DNA of 64,000 nucleotides from Zoogloea sp. (GTDB taxonomy: Bacteria > Pseudomonadota > Gammaproteobacteria > Burkholderiales > Rhodocyclaceae). Location: assembly GCF_028689785.1 (NCBI RefSeq), contig NZ_JAQVCN010000023.1, forward strand, positions 1-64,000, written 5' to 3'. This document shows, piece by piece, positions 1 to 9,140 of this stretch. Each line of letters opens with the position of its first letter. The first letter of the stretch is position 1. The notes below the pieces were generated by a model. That model saw nothing but the letters and a program-made list of their open reading frames with translations, made no database searches and had not been told where the DNA came from. Made by a program: the position numbers and the translations under genes.

Positions 1-47
1 TGTTCGTCGGCAAACAGGTCAGTCTTGATGGCACTACGCTGTTTCAT
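1..47 (-). CDS. Transposase N-terminus (partial), IS5-like
   Basis: The minus strand reads MKQRSAIKTDLFADE from an ATG at 47-45 and runs off the window. This opening resembles the N-terminus of IS5/IS1182-type DDE transposases, from memory of the family. Only 15 residues are visible, so no catalytic residue can be checked. No strong ribosome binding site is seen. It sits beside a truncated histidine kinase, which fits an IS insertion. Confidence 0.4.
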   Translation of the reverse strand, partial: MKQRSAIKTDLFADE

Positions 48-90
48 CGGGATAAGCTGCAGCAGGGGTCAGGACGATGTAATTTTACCA
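1..90 (-). mobile_element. Terminal part of an insertion sequence running off the left edge
   Basis: The first ~90 bases do not continue the histidine-kinase frame that follows. They hold a minus-strand transposase-like start (ATG at 47) and then an AT-richer stretch (about 63-90, GGGGTCAGGACG followed by ATGTAATTTTACC) of the kind found at IS ends. The kinase reading frame is interrupted exactly here, which suggests insertion into it. The inverted repeat and target duplication cannot be confirmed because the other end lies outside the window. Confidence 0.5.
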
Positions 91-1426
91 AGGGTGGGCA
101 AGCTGAGGTTTTTCGAGGCGCCCGATCAACGGTGTTCCCGGCCTGCTCTCCATCACCCGCGACATCACCGCCTCCAAGGCCGCCCAGGACGAGCTGGCCC
201 GCCACCGGGACAGCCTGGAGCAACTGGTCGAAGCACGCACCGTCGAGCTGTCCCGGGCCAAGGAGGCCGCCGAAGCCGCCAGCGTGGCCAAGAGCGCCTT
301 CCTGGCCAACATGAGCCACGAGATCCGGACCCCCCTCAATGCCATTACCGGCATGGCCTATCTCATCCGCCGCGGCGGGCTGAGCGAGCGCCAGCGGGAG
401 CAGCTCGACAAGCTCGAAGGCGCCGGTGAGCACCTGCTCAACATCATCAATGCCGTGCTGGAGCTGTCCAAGATCGAGGCCGGCAAGTTCGTGATGGCGG
501 AGTCTCCGGTCCAGGTGGGCGGCATTCTCGACAACGTCCTGTCGATGCTGAATGCCCGCGCCCAGGCCAAGGGGTTGCGGCTGGAGGCCGAGGTGGATGA
601 GCTGCCGGACGACCTGGTCGGCGATCCGACCGCGGTGTAGCAGGCGCTGCTCAACTATGCCGCCAACGCGGTCAAGTTCACCGCGGCCGGCAGCGTGACC
701 CTGCGCGTGGCCCTGGTGGAGCTGAAAGCGGACAGCGCCCTGCTGCGCTTCGACGTGCGGGACACCGGAGTGGGGGTCCCGGCCGAAGTGTTGCCGCGGC
801 TATTCAACGCCTTCGAACAGGCCGACAACACCCTCACCCGCAAGTACGGTGGGACCGGCCTGGGGCTGGCCATCACCCGCAAGCTGGCCGAGCGCATGGG
901 GGGGACGGCCGGGGCCGACAGCGTGGTGGGGCAGGGCAGCACCTTCTGGTTCACCGCGCGGCTGCGGCGACAGGCCGCCACCCTCGTCGGGTTCCCCGCA
1001 TCGCAGCCCGGACAGGCCGAGCAAACCCTTGCCCGGGACTATCCCGGGCGTAGGCTTCTGCTGGTCGAGGACGAGATCATCAACCGGGAGATCGCCTCGA
1101 TGATGCTGCACGATGCCGGGCAACGCGTGGTGTGCGCCGAGGATGGCGTCCAGGCGCTGGGGCTGCTGGCCCGGGAACCCTTCGACCTGATCCTGATGGA
1201 TGTGCAGATGCCCAACATGGATGGCCTCGAGGCCACCCGGCGGATCCGTGGGCTGCCGGGCGGAAAGCGCGTACCCATCATCGCCATGACCGCCAATGCC
1301 TTCGTCGAGGACCGGGCCCGCTGCCTGGAGGCGGGCATGAACGATTTCGTCGCCAAGCCCGTCGATCCGGACGTGCTCTTCGCCACGCTCCTGCACTGGT
1401 TCAAGAAGGCCGCCGACGCCGCCTGA
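91..1426 (+). pseudogene. Hybrid sensor histidine kinase/response regulator, 5'-truncated with an in-frame amber stop
   Basis: One frame carries the end of a PAS domain (GLLSITRDIT), a coiled coil, the phosphoacceptor H-box (FLANMSHEIRTPLNAI near 299), the ATPase N, G1 and G2 boxes (for example GTGLGLAI near 853) and a receiver domain ([19 protein letters not shown] of VAKPVD). A TAG at 638-640 interrupts it between DPTAV and [10 protein letters not shown], where family members read straight through. Upstream of about 107 the frame is closed. A PAS-like stretch (KLRFFEAP, 100-123) lies in another frame, so a frameshift probably also occurred. The 5' part is replaced by an IS end. A fragment from 695 (ATPase plus receiver, 243 residues) could still be translated, but kinase function is probably lost. 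Confidence 0.8.
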
Positions 1427-1467
1427 GGGCCCGCCAGGCCCGTGTCTTTGGGCCCCATCCGGCCACC

Positions 1468-1481
1468 TTGACCGCAGTCAA
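1468..1481 (+). promoter_or_regulatory. FNR/Dnr-type palindrome upstream of norC
   Basis: TTGAC-CGCA-GTCAA is a perfect inverted repeat of two 5-base arms with a 4-base spacer. This is the architecture of FNR/CRP-family sites (consensus TTGAT-N4-ATCAA) used by FNR and NO-responsive Dnr/NnrR to activate nor genes. It lies 74 bases before the norC start, which suits activation. Which regulator binds is inferred; none is encoded in this window. Confidence 0.6.
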
Positions 1482-1555
1482 GGACGTTACGCCCCCCGAT
1501 CCGGGAACATCCCCCCCAAGCTGCGCCGTGCAGCGAAGCCATCCAGGGAGGTTCC

Positions 1556-1981
1556 ATGAGCGGGACATTCACAAAATCCATGGCGCGAAACATCTTCTAT
1601 GGGGGCACCGTCTTCTTTGCGCTCCTGTTCCTCGCGCTGACCTTCGATTCAATGCAGACCATCCCCAAGCGGGACAACCGCGCCAACCTCACGCCGTCCG
1701 TCATTGCCGGCAAGAAGGTGTGGGAGGTCAACAACTGCATCGGCTGCCACACCCTGATGGGTGAGGGCGCCTACTTCGCCCCGGAACTGGGCAACGTCTA
1801 CAAGCGCCGTGGGCCCGAGTTCATCAAGGCCTGGATCCAGTCCCAGCCCACCGGCGCGCCGGGGCGTCGCCAGATGCCCAACTTCCATCTGACCGAACAG
1901 CAGCTCAACGACCTCGTCGAGTTCCTGAAGTACTCGTCAGAGATCAACACTGCCAACTGGCCGCCCAACATCGAAGGCTGA
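1556..1981 (+). CDS. norC: Nitric oxide reductase subunit C (cytochrome c)
   Basis: NorC is the membrane-anchored cytochrome c that passes electrons to NorB, which reduces 2 NO to N2O in denitrification. The 141-residue protein has one N-terminal membrane helix (about residues 13-30). A single heme c site CIGCH (61-65) is followed by a distal Met candidate in RRQMPNF. Length and order match the family. AGGGAGG lies just before the ATG. norB follows after 27 bases, so the two form an operon. The FNR/Dnr-like palindrome at 1468 points to control by low oxygen or NO. Confidence 0.95.
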   Translation: MSGTFTKSMARNIFYGGTVFFALLFLALTFDSMQTIPKRDNRANLTPSVIAGKKVWEVNNCIGCHTLMGEGAYFAPELGNVYKRRGPEFIKAWIQSQPTGAPGRRQMPNFHLTEQQLNDLVEFLKYSSEINTANWPPNIEG

Positions 1982-3388
<1,407 letters not shown>

Positions 3389-3413
3389 AGCACCCTTCCG
3401 TCGTAACCCCCTC

Positions 3414-3440
3414 AAGCCCGGCGCAATGCCGGGCTTGTTG
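3414..3440 (+). terminator. Intrinsic terminator after norB
   Basis: AAGCCCGGC and GCCGGGCTT form a perfect 9-bp stem around a 5-base loop (GCAAT), followed by GTTGTTTGT. It lies 26 bases after the norB stop. Confidence 0.75.
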
Positions 3441-3487
3441 TTTGTGGGGGCTGGAAATACCGGTGATCCACTGTGGGTGTGGTTTCT

Positions 3488-3570
3488 CCTGTAGAGGCGA
3501 CTTCAGTCGCCTATCGAGCGTCGAGTACTGGCATGCCCCTGTCGGAGCACCGACTTGGTGCCCGGCAGGG
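3488..3570. repeat. Palindromic intergenic repeat, family A, with adjacent hairpin
   Basis: GGCGACT-TC-AGTCGCC (3496-3511), preceded by CTGTAGA, recurs at 53781 and, inverted, at 53844. Next to it, 3537-3570 folds into a ~14-bp stem (CCCTGTCGG, CACC / GGTG, CCCGGCAGGG) with one bulge and one G-U pair. The arrangement resembles REP/BIME elements: extragenic, palindromic and repeated. Confidence 0.65.
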
Positions 3571-3701
3571 CGAGGGTGGGCCAGGTTTGGGCGCGTCTGG
3601 CGCCCGTGCAGGGCTTTTGACGAGGTTTCTTCCCGGCACAGGATTTGCTGCAGGTGCACATCCGCCCGTTTTAGGCGTATGTCATTTTTCAGAGAGCCTC
3701 A

Positions 3702-3908
3702 ATGCCAGGAAGTCGCCATTCCGGTTCCGTTCGTGTCGCGCCTGTCCTGTGTCTGGGTGCCCTGTTCCTGTCCGTCACAGCCCTGGTCCCGTCCGCCGGT
3801 ATCAGTACCACTGTTGCCTATGGTATCGGCCTGATTCTGGTCGTGCTGATGGTGATCGACGGGCAGGTGGGGGTACGGGCAGGCGAGCACACCGAGGCGA
3901 TCACCTGA
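3702..3908 (+). CDS. Small hypothetical membrane protein
   Basis: A 68-residue frame with two hydrophobic stretches (about residues 12-29 and 35-52) and a polar tail. No family is recognised. AGAGAGCC lies just before the ATG and is a modest ribosome site. The next gene starts 52 bases downstream on the same strand. Codon use resembles the neighbours, so it may be real, but nothing independent supports it. Confidence 0.4.
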   Translation: MPGSRHSGSVRVAPVLCLGALFLSVTALVPSAGISTTVAYGIGLILVVLMVIDGQVGVRAGEHTEAIT

Positions 3909-3960
3909 GCGCCGCTTGCGGCACACCAAACCCGGCCAACCGAAATCAAGGGAGCTTTTC

Positions 3961-4284
3961 ATGGAATCCGATTCCGTTATCTACGGCCTGCTTGGGCGGG
4001 TCCACCTGCTGATGCGGCGGGTCAGCAACCGCATCACCGACGTGGAATACATGCGTGTGAACAAGGACTACGCCCGCGAGGTGGTACGCCTGGCCATGGC
4101 CACCGGCAACCCCGAGCTGGCCGAACTGTGTGGTCGCCTGCGTTTGGCGATGGAGCTTGACGCACCGGCTGCCAAGGCGGAGCCCGCCTCCGAGCGCAGT
4201 GGGCCGGGCCTGCTGCAGCGTTTGCGCACCGCCCGCCCGGAAGCCACCCATCCGACCCAGCGCTACGTCGGCTCCCTGCGCTGA
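3961..4284 (+). CDS. Conserved-type hypothetical protein
   Basis: A soluble, Arg-rich 107-residue protein beginning MESDSVIYGLLGRVHLLMRR. The first ~65 residues look helical (heptad-like Leu/Val/Met), and the rest is an Ala/Pro/Ser-rich tail. No signal peptide or known motif is seen. AAGGGAG five bases before this ATG decides the start over the in-frame codon at 3916. A GGGGTCGA palindrome follows the stop and may act as a terminator. Function unknown. Confidence 0.6.
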   Translation: MESDSVIYGLLGRVHLLMRRVSNRITDVEYMRVNKDYAREVVRLAMATGNPELAELCGRLRLAMELDAPAAKAEPASERSGPGLLQRLRTARPEATHPTQRYVGSLR

Positions 4285-4301
4285 GGGTGTCTTGAGGTGT
4301 T

Positions 4302-4328
4302 GTGGGGTCGAGTTCATTCGACCCCGGG
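4302..4328. repeat. Palindromic repeat, family B (single copy)
   Basis: GGGGTCGA-GTTCAT-TCGACCCC (4304-4325) is an 8-bp perfect inverted repeat. Near-identical units occur at 55742, 55805, 63253 and 63315. It lies between the convergent ends of the genes at 3961 and 4345, so its hairpin could also stop transcription. Confidence 0.7.
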
Positions 4329-4344
4329 CCCGCTACAGCTGGCC

Positions 4345-5766
4345 TCAGGGCGCTAGCACGTAGCCCAGTTCGTCCTCTGCCAGCGCTTCGATCCAGCCCA
4401 TTTGCTGTTCCAGCACCGCCACCGTGGCTTCAGACGCGTCGCCTCGGCGTGCGTCCAGACGCCGGCGCAGCTCGTCGTTTGGAGCGGAGCAGGCCAGGAT
4501 GGCGAAGGCGGCGCCGTGACGGAGGGCGATATCCCGGAAGGTGTCCCGCTCGCTCCGCTTCAGGAAGGCCGCGTCGATGATTACGGACCAGCCCGCATCG
4601 AGAATGCGCGCGGCCGCTTCTGCCAGATGGGCGAAGGTGAGTCGGGTGGCCTCCGCTGTATAAATTCCGCCGCTCGGCGTGTCGGGCCGGCTGTGGGCCA
4701 GGGCCGGCAGGCCGTGGAGGCGTTTGCGTTCCACGTCGGAGCGCAGGCGCAGGGTGGCAGCAGCCGGGTCGGCCATCAGCAGGGCGGCGCTGCGCACCGT
4801 CTTGCCCGAGCCGGACAAGCCGTGGGTGATGATCAGACGTGGTGCGGGGGCTGCGGTAAGGCGCTCGGCCAGGTCCAGGTAGCCGGCGACGCTCAGGGGC
4901 TTGCCTGATAGGGCGGCCACCTTGGCCCGCACCATGGCCTTGTACACCGCATAGAAGCGCAGCAGCGGCACGGCGCCCACGTCTCCCGATTCTTCCAGCC
5001 AGGCGCAGAGCAGCCAGGCCGCCAGGTCCGGCCGCTGGCGGTCGAGGAGATCCATCCAGGTGAAGGCCAGCTCGGAGGCTACGTCGATCCAGCGCAAGGC
5101 AGGGTTGAACTCGATGCAGTCGAAGGGCACCACCTGCCCGTCGAGGAGCACCAGGTTGCCCAGGTGCAGGTCGCCATGGCATTCGCGGATGAAACCCTGA
5201 GCCTTGCGGGCCGCAAAGAGCGCGCGACGGCGTTCGAATTCGGCCTTTGTCCAGGCTTGCAGTCTGGTCAGACGCTGCGCTTCGGCGGGTTGCAGCGTGA
5301 GCAGGGTGGTGAAATTGTCCAGCGCGGGTGCCAGCACTTCGGCGGGTTCGCCCCAGGGGCTGCGTGAACCGGCCACGGCGGCGCCCCGGTGAAAGGCGTG
5401 GAGGGTCCGGGCCAGGCTGCCGAGGGCGTCGGGGCCGAGCCCGCCCCGGTCGCAGACGTGATCCAGGCGCTGGCTCTCGGCAAAGCGCCGCATCTTCACG
5501 GCGCATTCGCCGCTGTCGTCCACCTCCTCCAGGCCCAGGTAAAGCCCGGGGGCGAAACGCCGGTTGAGGCGCAGCTCTTCATGGCAGCAAAAGCGGCGCT
5601 GCTCGGCGGTGCCGTAGTCGAGGAAAGGCAGGCTCAGGGGCTTCTTCAGCTTCCAGACGAAGCCGTCGGCGAGGAGCAGCCAGGAAATGTGGGTCTCGAT
5701 GAGTTCGGCGCCGAGGCGGGCCTGGAAGCGTGACAGCCAGTCGGGCAGTGGGGCAGATGCGCTCAT
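4345..5766 (-). CDS. Aminoglycoside phosphotransferase-like domain fused to P-loop kinase
   Basis: A 473-residue protein with two parts. The N-terminal ~320 residues are APH/choline-kinase-like, with the catalytic loop ECHGDLHLGNLVL and the metal motif FDCIEFN. The C-terminal ~160 residues are an AAA_33/zeta-toxin-like kinase with Walker A GLSGSGKT. Both halves look intact. This fusion is widespread in proteobacteria, substrate unknown. The start ATG (5766) overlaps the stop of the CdsA-like gene (ATGA), so it is translationally coupled as the last gene of the lipid operon. By context it could phosphorylate a lipid head group or precursor, but that is inference. The frame is open upstream to 6102 inside cdsA; that extension is rejected. 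Confidence 0.85.
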   Translation of the reverse strand: MSASAPLPDWLSRFQARLGAELIETHISWLLLADGFVWKLKKPLSLPFLDYGTAEQRRFCCHEELRLNRRFAPGLYLGLEEVDDSGECAVKMRRFAESQRLDHVCDRGGLGPDALGSLARTLHAFHRGAAVAGSRSPWGEPAEVLAPALDNFTTLLTLQPAEAQRLTRLQAWTKAEFERRRALFAARKAQGFIRECHGDLHLGNLVLLDGQVVPFDCIEFNPALRWIDVASELAFTWMDLLDRQRPDLAAWLLCAWLEESGDVGAVPLLRFYAVYKAMVRAKVAALSGKPLSVAGYLDLAERLTAAPAPRLIITHGLSGSGKTVRSAALLMADPAAATLRLRSDVERKRLHGLPALAHSRPDTPSGGIYTAEATRLTFAHLAEAAARILDAGWSVIIDAAFLKRSERDTFRDIALRHGAAFAILACSAPNDELRRRLDARRGDASEATVAVLEQQMGWIEALAEDELGYVLAP

Positions 5767-6707
5767 GCCACCCACCAGTAGCGCACGATGTGGAAGAAGA
5801 TGGGGGCGGAGAAGCTGATCGAATCCACCCGGTCGAGCATGCCGCCGTGGCCTTCGATCATGGCGCCCCAGTCCTTCACGCCGCGGTCGCGCTTGATGGC
5901 TGACAGCACGAAGCCGCCGAAGAAGCCCATCACGTTGATGACCAGGGCGATCAGCCCGGCCTCCAGGGGGGTGAAGGGGGTGATCCACCACAGGGCGGCA
6001 CCGACGGCGGTGGAGGTGAGCACCCCGCCCACCAGGCCTTCCACCGTCTTCGACGGGGATATCGCCGGTGACACCTTGCGCTTGCCGATGAGCTTGCCCC
6101 ACACGTACTGGAAGACGTCACTGGACTGCACCGTGAGCACCAGGAAGACGATCAGCAGCATGTTGCGCCCGGCGTAGCCGGCGATGTCCAGGGTGAGCAG
6201 GGCCGGAACGTGGGACAGACAATACACGCAGATCATCAGCCCCCACTGGACCTTGGCCGCCCGCTCCAGGAAGCGCGTGGTGTCGGCCCCCAGGGACGAG
6301 GAGATGGGCAGCAGCAGGAAGGCGTAGACCGGGATCAGGATGGAGAACAGGCCGTACCAGTTTGTGGCGATGAGCCAGTACTGGGCGGGCAGGAAGACGA
6401 AGAAGCTCCACAGCAGGGCGCGGTGGTCACCCAGCCGGGTGTGGGTGAGGGAGATGAACTCCCGCAGGCACTGGAAGGAGATGAAGGCGAACAGGGCGAT
6501 CACGCCCCAGGGGCCGATCCAGATGGCCGCGCCGATCAGCGCGATCATGGCCCACCAGGCCTTGATGCGGGCGTTGAGGTTGTCGATGACGCCGTGGGGC
6601 TGGCCCCGGGCAACCCGGTACTTGAGCCCGGCGCCGATCAGGCTGAACACGGCCAGCAGGCCGAAGATGCCGCCGAAGACGGCGATGAGGTCGTGGGATG
6701 CGTTCAT
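5763..6707 (-). CDS. CdsA-like phosphatidate cytidylyltransferase (YnbB-like)
   Basis: Predicted integral membrane CDP-diacylglycerol synthase (phosphatidate plus CTP). The 314 residues contain about 8 helices. The C-terminus carries the full CDS signature: S-A-I-K-R-D, then KDWG, then EGHGGMLDRVDS. The conserved KTVEG motif lies upstream. The usual housekeeping cdsA sits with uppS/dxr. This copy sits with a CDP-alcohol transferase, an acyltransferase and a YnbD-like phosphatase instead, so it is most like E. coli YnbB, a paralogue dedicated to a side pathway. It ends in an ATGA overlap with the kinase gene and begins 15 bases after the acyltransferase. Confidence 0.88.
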   Translation of the reverse strand: MNASHDLIAVFGGIFGLLAVFSLIGAGLKYRVARGQPHGVIDNLNARIKAWWAMIALIGAAIWIGPWGVIALFAFISFQCLREFISLTHTRLGDHRALLWSFFVFLPAQYWLIATNWYGLFSILIPVYAFLLLPISSSLGADTTRFLERAAKVQWGLMICVYCLSHVPALLTLDIAGYAGRNMLLIVFLVLTVQSSDVFQYVWGKLIGKRKVSPAISPSKTVEGLVGGVLTSTAVGAALWWITPFTPLEAGLIALVINVMGFFGGFVLSAIKRDRGVKDWGAMIEGHGGMLDRVDSISFSAPIFFHIVRYWWVA

Positions 6708-6722
6708 GGGTTCAACCCGGGT

Positions 6723-7346
6723 TCAGTCGGCGGGGGGCGCGAGGTCGAGGAGGGCGCTGCGGGCACGGCTCAGGAAGGCCTCGCGGCTCTCCCCCTCCAC
6801 CGGGGCCAGGGGCGGGCCGAAGCTCAGGGTGCACAGCAGCGGCACCGGGATCAGGCTGCCCTTGGGCATCACCCGGCCCAGGTTCTCGATCCATACCGGG
6901 ATCAATTCTGCTTCGGGGTGGGCCTTGGCCAGGTGGTGCAGGCCGCTCTTGAAGGGCAGCAGGCCGTCGCCCATGTTGCGGGTGCCCTCGGGAAAAAGGA
7001 TCAGGGATTCGCCTGCCGCCAGGGCTTCACCCATCTGCGCCACCGGGTTGGGGCCGCTGCGTCCGGGGCGGCGGTCGATGCACACCCCGCGGAACACCCG
7101 GTTGATCAAAAAGCGGCGCAGGGGCGTGGTCAGCCAGTAATCAGCGCCCGCCACCGGCCGGGTGCGGCGGCGCAGGGGCGGTGGCAGGGAGGCCCAGATC
7201 AGCACGAAATCGCCGTGGCTGCGATGGTTGGCGAAGTACACCCGCGGGCGGGCGTCAGGTTCGCTGCCCAGCCACAGGGCGCGGACGCCGGTGAGGGCAC
7301 GGGCAAAGCCGCACAGGGCGGCGGCGAGGAGGCGGTCAACAAACAT
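6723..7346 (-). CDS. 1-acyl-sn-glycerol-3-phosphate acyltransferase family protein (PlsC-like)
   Basis: Predicted lysophosphatidate-type acyltransferase of the inner membrane. The 207 residues show the two defining motifs: HX4D in ANHRSHGD and the glycerol-phosphate binding FPEGTRNMG. A conserved Pro block (IPVWIENLG) follows. It belongs to the short PlsC family. The ATG at 7346 (MFVDRLL) is chosen; the frame runs open to 7565 but that part overlaps the upstream gene. It lies directly before the CdsA-like gene, so it could supply that enzyme with a special phosphatidate. The substrate is not predictable from sequence. Confidence 0.87.
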   Translation of the reverse strand: MFVDRLLAAALCGFARALTGVRALWLGSEPDARPRVYFANHRSHGDFVLIWASLPPPLRRRTRPVAGADYWLTTPLRRFLINRVFRGVCIDRRPGRSGPNPVAQMGEALAAGESLILFPEGTRNMGDGLLPFKSGLHHLAKAHPEAELIPVWIENLGRVMPKGSLIPVPLLCTLSFGPPLAPVEGESREAFLSRARSALLDLAPPAD

Positions 7347-7360
7347 CGGCTTTTCCGGGT

Positions 7361-7813
7361 TCAGCCCGCGGCCACGGCCGCGAGCAGGGTCAGGCCCTGG
7401 AGGGCCAGGGCAAGGGCCTGGCGGCGCAGCAGGCCCAGGGCACCGTGTACCCGCTCGGCCAGGGGGCGGGGCGCTTGGGCCAGCTGGCCGAATGCGCTGC
7501 CCAGGGCCTGGTCGAAGGCCTGCAGGTCGGCATCGACATCGACCGCAGCGGGGGGGCTCCAGCAACGGGCCCAGTGGGCAAACAGTGCCGCATCCAGGCC
7601 GCTGCGCAGGGCATGGTAGGCCTGCACCGCGCCGGCCACCAGGCTCAGGGCGAGGCAGACGATGCGGGCCGGGCCGCCGGGGGCCAGCAGCAGGGTGGCG
7701 AGGGTCGGCAGCAGCAGGGCCAGACTGAGCAGATGGAGACTGCGTCCCTGCGCCAGGGTGGCGGCGGTGAGGGTGGCGCTGGCCGCCGCCGCGCGGGTGT
7801 CGTCAGGCGCCAC
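7361..7813 (-). CDS. Small membrane protein of unknown function in the lipid operon
   Basis: About 150 residues, Ala/Leu-rich, with two N-terminal hydrophobic stretches (LHLLSLALLLPTLATLLLA and IVCLALSLVAGAV), a soluble middle and a C-terminal hydrophobic segment. No family is recognised. The GTG at 7813 overlaps the end of the PAP2-phosphatase gene by 11 bases and is preferred; the frame stays open to 7876. It is absent from the four-gene E. coli ynbABCD set. Its place between the phosphatase and the acyltransferase suggests an accessory role in the same pathway. Confidence 0.6.
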   Translation of the reverse strand: MAPDDTRAAAASATLTAATLAQGRSLHLLSLALLLPTLATLLLAPGGPARIVCLALSLVAGAVQAYHALRSGLDAALFAHWARCWSPPAAVDVDADLQAFDQALGSAFGQLAQAPRPLAERVHGALGLLRRQALALALQGLTLLAAVAAG

Positions 7814-9140
7814 CAGTGAGCTCCGCTGGCGGGGTGACCCGGGCCAGGGCCTGGCGGTGCCGGGGGCCAAGGACAACCCGGGGGCGGGCCTGCTTCAGGA
7901 TGTCCAGCGCTGCCTCCGGTGAGGGCGCCCGGCCGCTTGCCAGCAGCCAGGCGGCCACCGCGCTGGCGCTGCGCGAGTAGCCCAGGGCACAGCACACCAG
8001 CACCGGGCCGTGCTGGCGCAGGCGCTCGATGGCGGCGGCGGCGGCTTCCAGCTGGCGGCTGTCGGGGGGGACCAGATCCAGCCAGGGCTGCTGGGTGTAG
8101 ATCCAGTTTCCCCGGGGGGCTGGCAGCTCGGCGGTGAGGTCGAGCAGGGCGCGGAAGCCGCCAGCCTCCATGGCCCGGCCGTCGGGCAGGCGGCCCAGCC
8201 AAACGCCGTCGGCGATCAGTCCGGGGGTGGGGGCCTGGCGAGTCCACAGACGCGAATTGAGCCAGGCGCCGAGGGTGTAGGGGGCCAGCAGCAGGGCGGC
8301 GCCGAGGCTGTGGCGGCCTGCGTGCTTCTGAAAACCGGCCGGGCCGAGGAAGGCGTAGTTGAGGGCGACCAGGGTCAGGGCTATGGCCAGCCACAGTATG
8401 ACCAGGCCGGCGCCGCCGAGCAGGATGCCCAGGCAGGCGGCAGCCAGGGCGCCGCCCAGGTAGGTGCCGGCGAGCCGGCGCCGTTCGGGGCTGTGCGTCC
8501 AGCGGGTGGCGGAGAAGGGCGTCGGGCCCTCATCCGGCCACAGCCACAGGCACAGCAGGCCGACCAGGGCGCCGCTGGGGATGTCGATGAAATGGTGTTG
8601 GTAGGTGGTGAGCACCGACACGGCGATCAGCACGGCCCAGGCATCCACCAGCCAGCGCAGGGGGCCGCGGGTGGCACCGGCAAAACGCACCCAGATGATG
8701 ATCAGCAGGCTGATGTGCAGGGAGGGCGCCTGGTTGTAAGGCAGGTCGAAGCCGGCCAGGGCGTCGAAGAGGGCACCGAAGAGGCCGTCCGACTCGGGTC
8801 GCGGAAAGCTGAAGCGCAGGGGAAAGGCCAGGAAGCAGGTCACCGACACGAGCTGGGCGGTGAGCAGGCGCAGGGCGTGGCGGTCCACCTGCAGGGCGCT
8901 GCGGCACAGCAGGAAGGACAGGCCGTAGAACAGGTCGATGGACCAGTAGGGCAGGATGGTCCAGGGCAGGAAGGGGATGTGCAGCTCCCATCCGTAGACC
9001 AGACTGTCGCTGACTTGCCAGCGGGCCGCCATGGAATTGGCGAAGCCGTAACTGAGGAAGAAAAAGGGGCCCAGGAAGAGCAGCCAGGCGACGCTCCGCT
9101 GCCAGGGGATGGTCCGGGCTGCTGCCGCCGTTGTGTTCAT
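7803..9140 (-). CDS. PAP2-like membrane domain fused to dual-specificity phosphatase (YnbD-like)
   Basis: A 445-residue fusion. The N-terminal ~230 residues are membrane-embedded and carry PAP2-type motifs: PSLH in the first half, and TYQHHFIDIPSG with the His/Asp pair. The C-terminus is a cysteine phosphatase with the P-loop VCCALGYSRSASA (C-x5-R). The same domain order occurs in E. coli YnbD. A likely role is dephosphorylation of a phospholipid intermediate, such as a phosphatidyl-polyol phosphate, at the membrane. Its ATG (9140) overlaps the upstream stop as ATGA, so it is coupled to the hydrolase-methyltransferase gene. The substrate is unknown. Confidence 0.85.
   Translation of the reverse strand: MNTTAAAARTIPWQRSVAWLLFLGPFFFLSYGFANSMAARWQVSDSLVYGWELHIPFLPWTILPYWSIDLFYGLSFLLCRSALQVDRHALRLLTAQLVSVTCFLAFPLRFSFPRPESDGLFGALFDALAGFDLPYNQAPSLHISLLIIIWVRFAGATRGPLRWLVDAWAVLIAVSVLTTYQHHFIDIPSGALVGLLCLWLWPDEGPTPFSATRWTHSPERRRLAGTYLGGALAAACLGILLGGAGLVILWLAIALTLVALNYAFLGPAGFQKHAGRHSLGAALLLAPYTLGAWLNSRLWTRQAPTPGLIADGVWLGRLPDGRAMEAGGFRALLDLTAELPAPRGNWIYTQQPWLDLVPPDSRQLEAAAAAIERLRQHGPVLVCCALGYSRSASAVAAWLLASGRAPSPEAALDILKQARPRVVLGPRHRQALARVTPPAELTGGA

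Larger units (their letters stand above)
3389..3701. other. 313-base gene-free stretch after norB
   Basis: Apart from the norB terminator it holds one copy of the GGCGACT-type palindrome (3495-3512) and a second long hairpin (3537-3570). No open frame here has family resemblance or a ribosome site. It presumably also holds the promoter of the small gene at 3702, but no clear -35/-10 pair stands out. Confidence 0.6.

Noticed and set aside
638-640. Programmed stop-codon read-through or special amino acid at the TAG
   Set aside because: No stem-loop or other recoding signal is seen, and the gene is also truncated by an IS end, so decay is the simpler view.
4345-6102. Extended 585-residue version of the APH-kinase protein
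   Set aside because: The extra N-terminal part is a shadow of cdsA; the ATGA overlap at 5763-5766 gives the real start.
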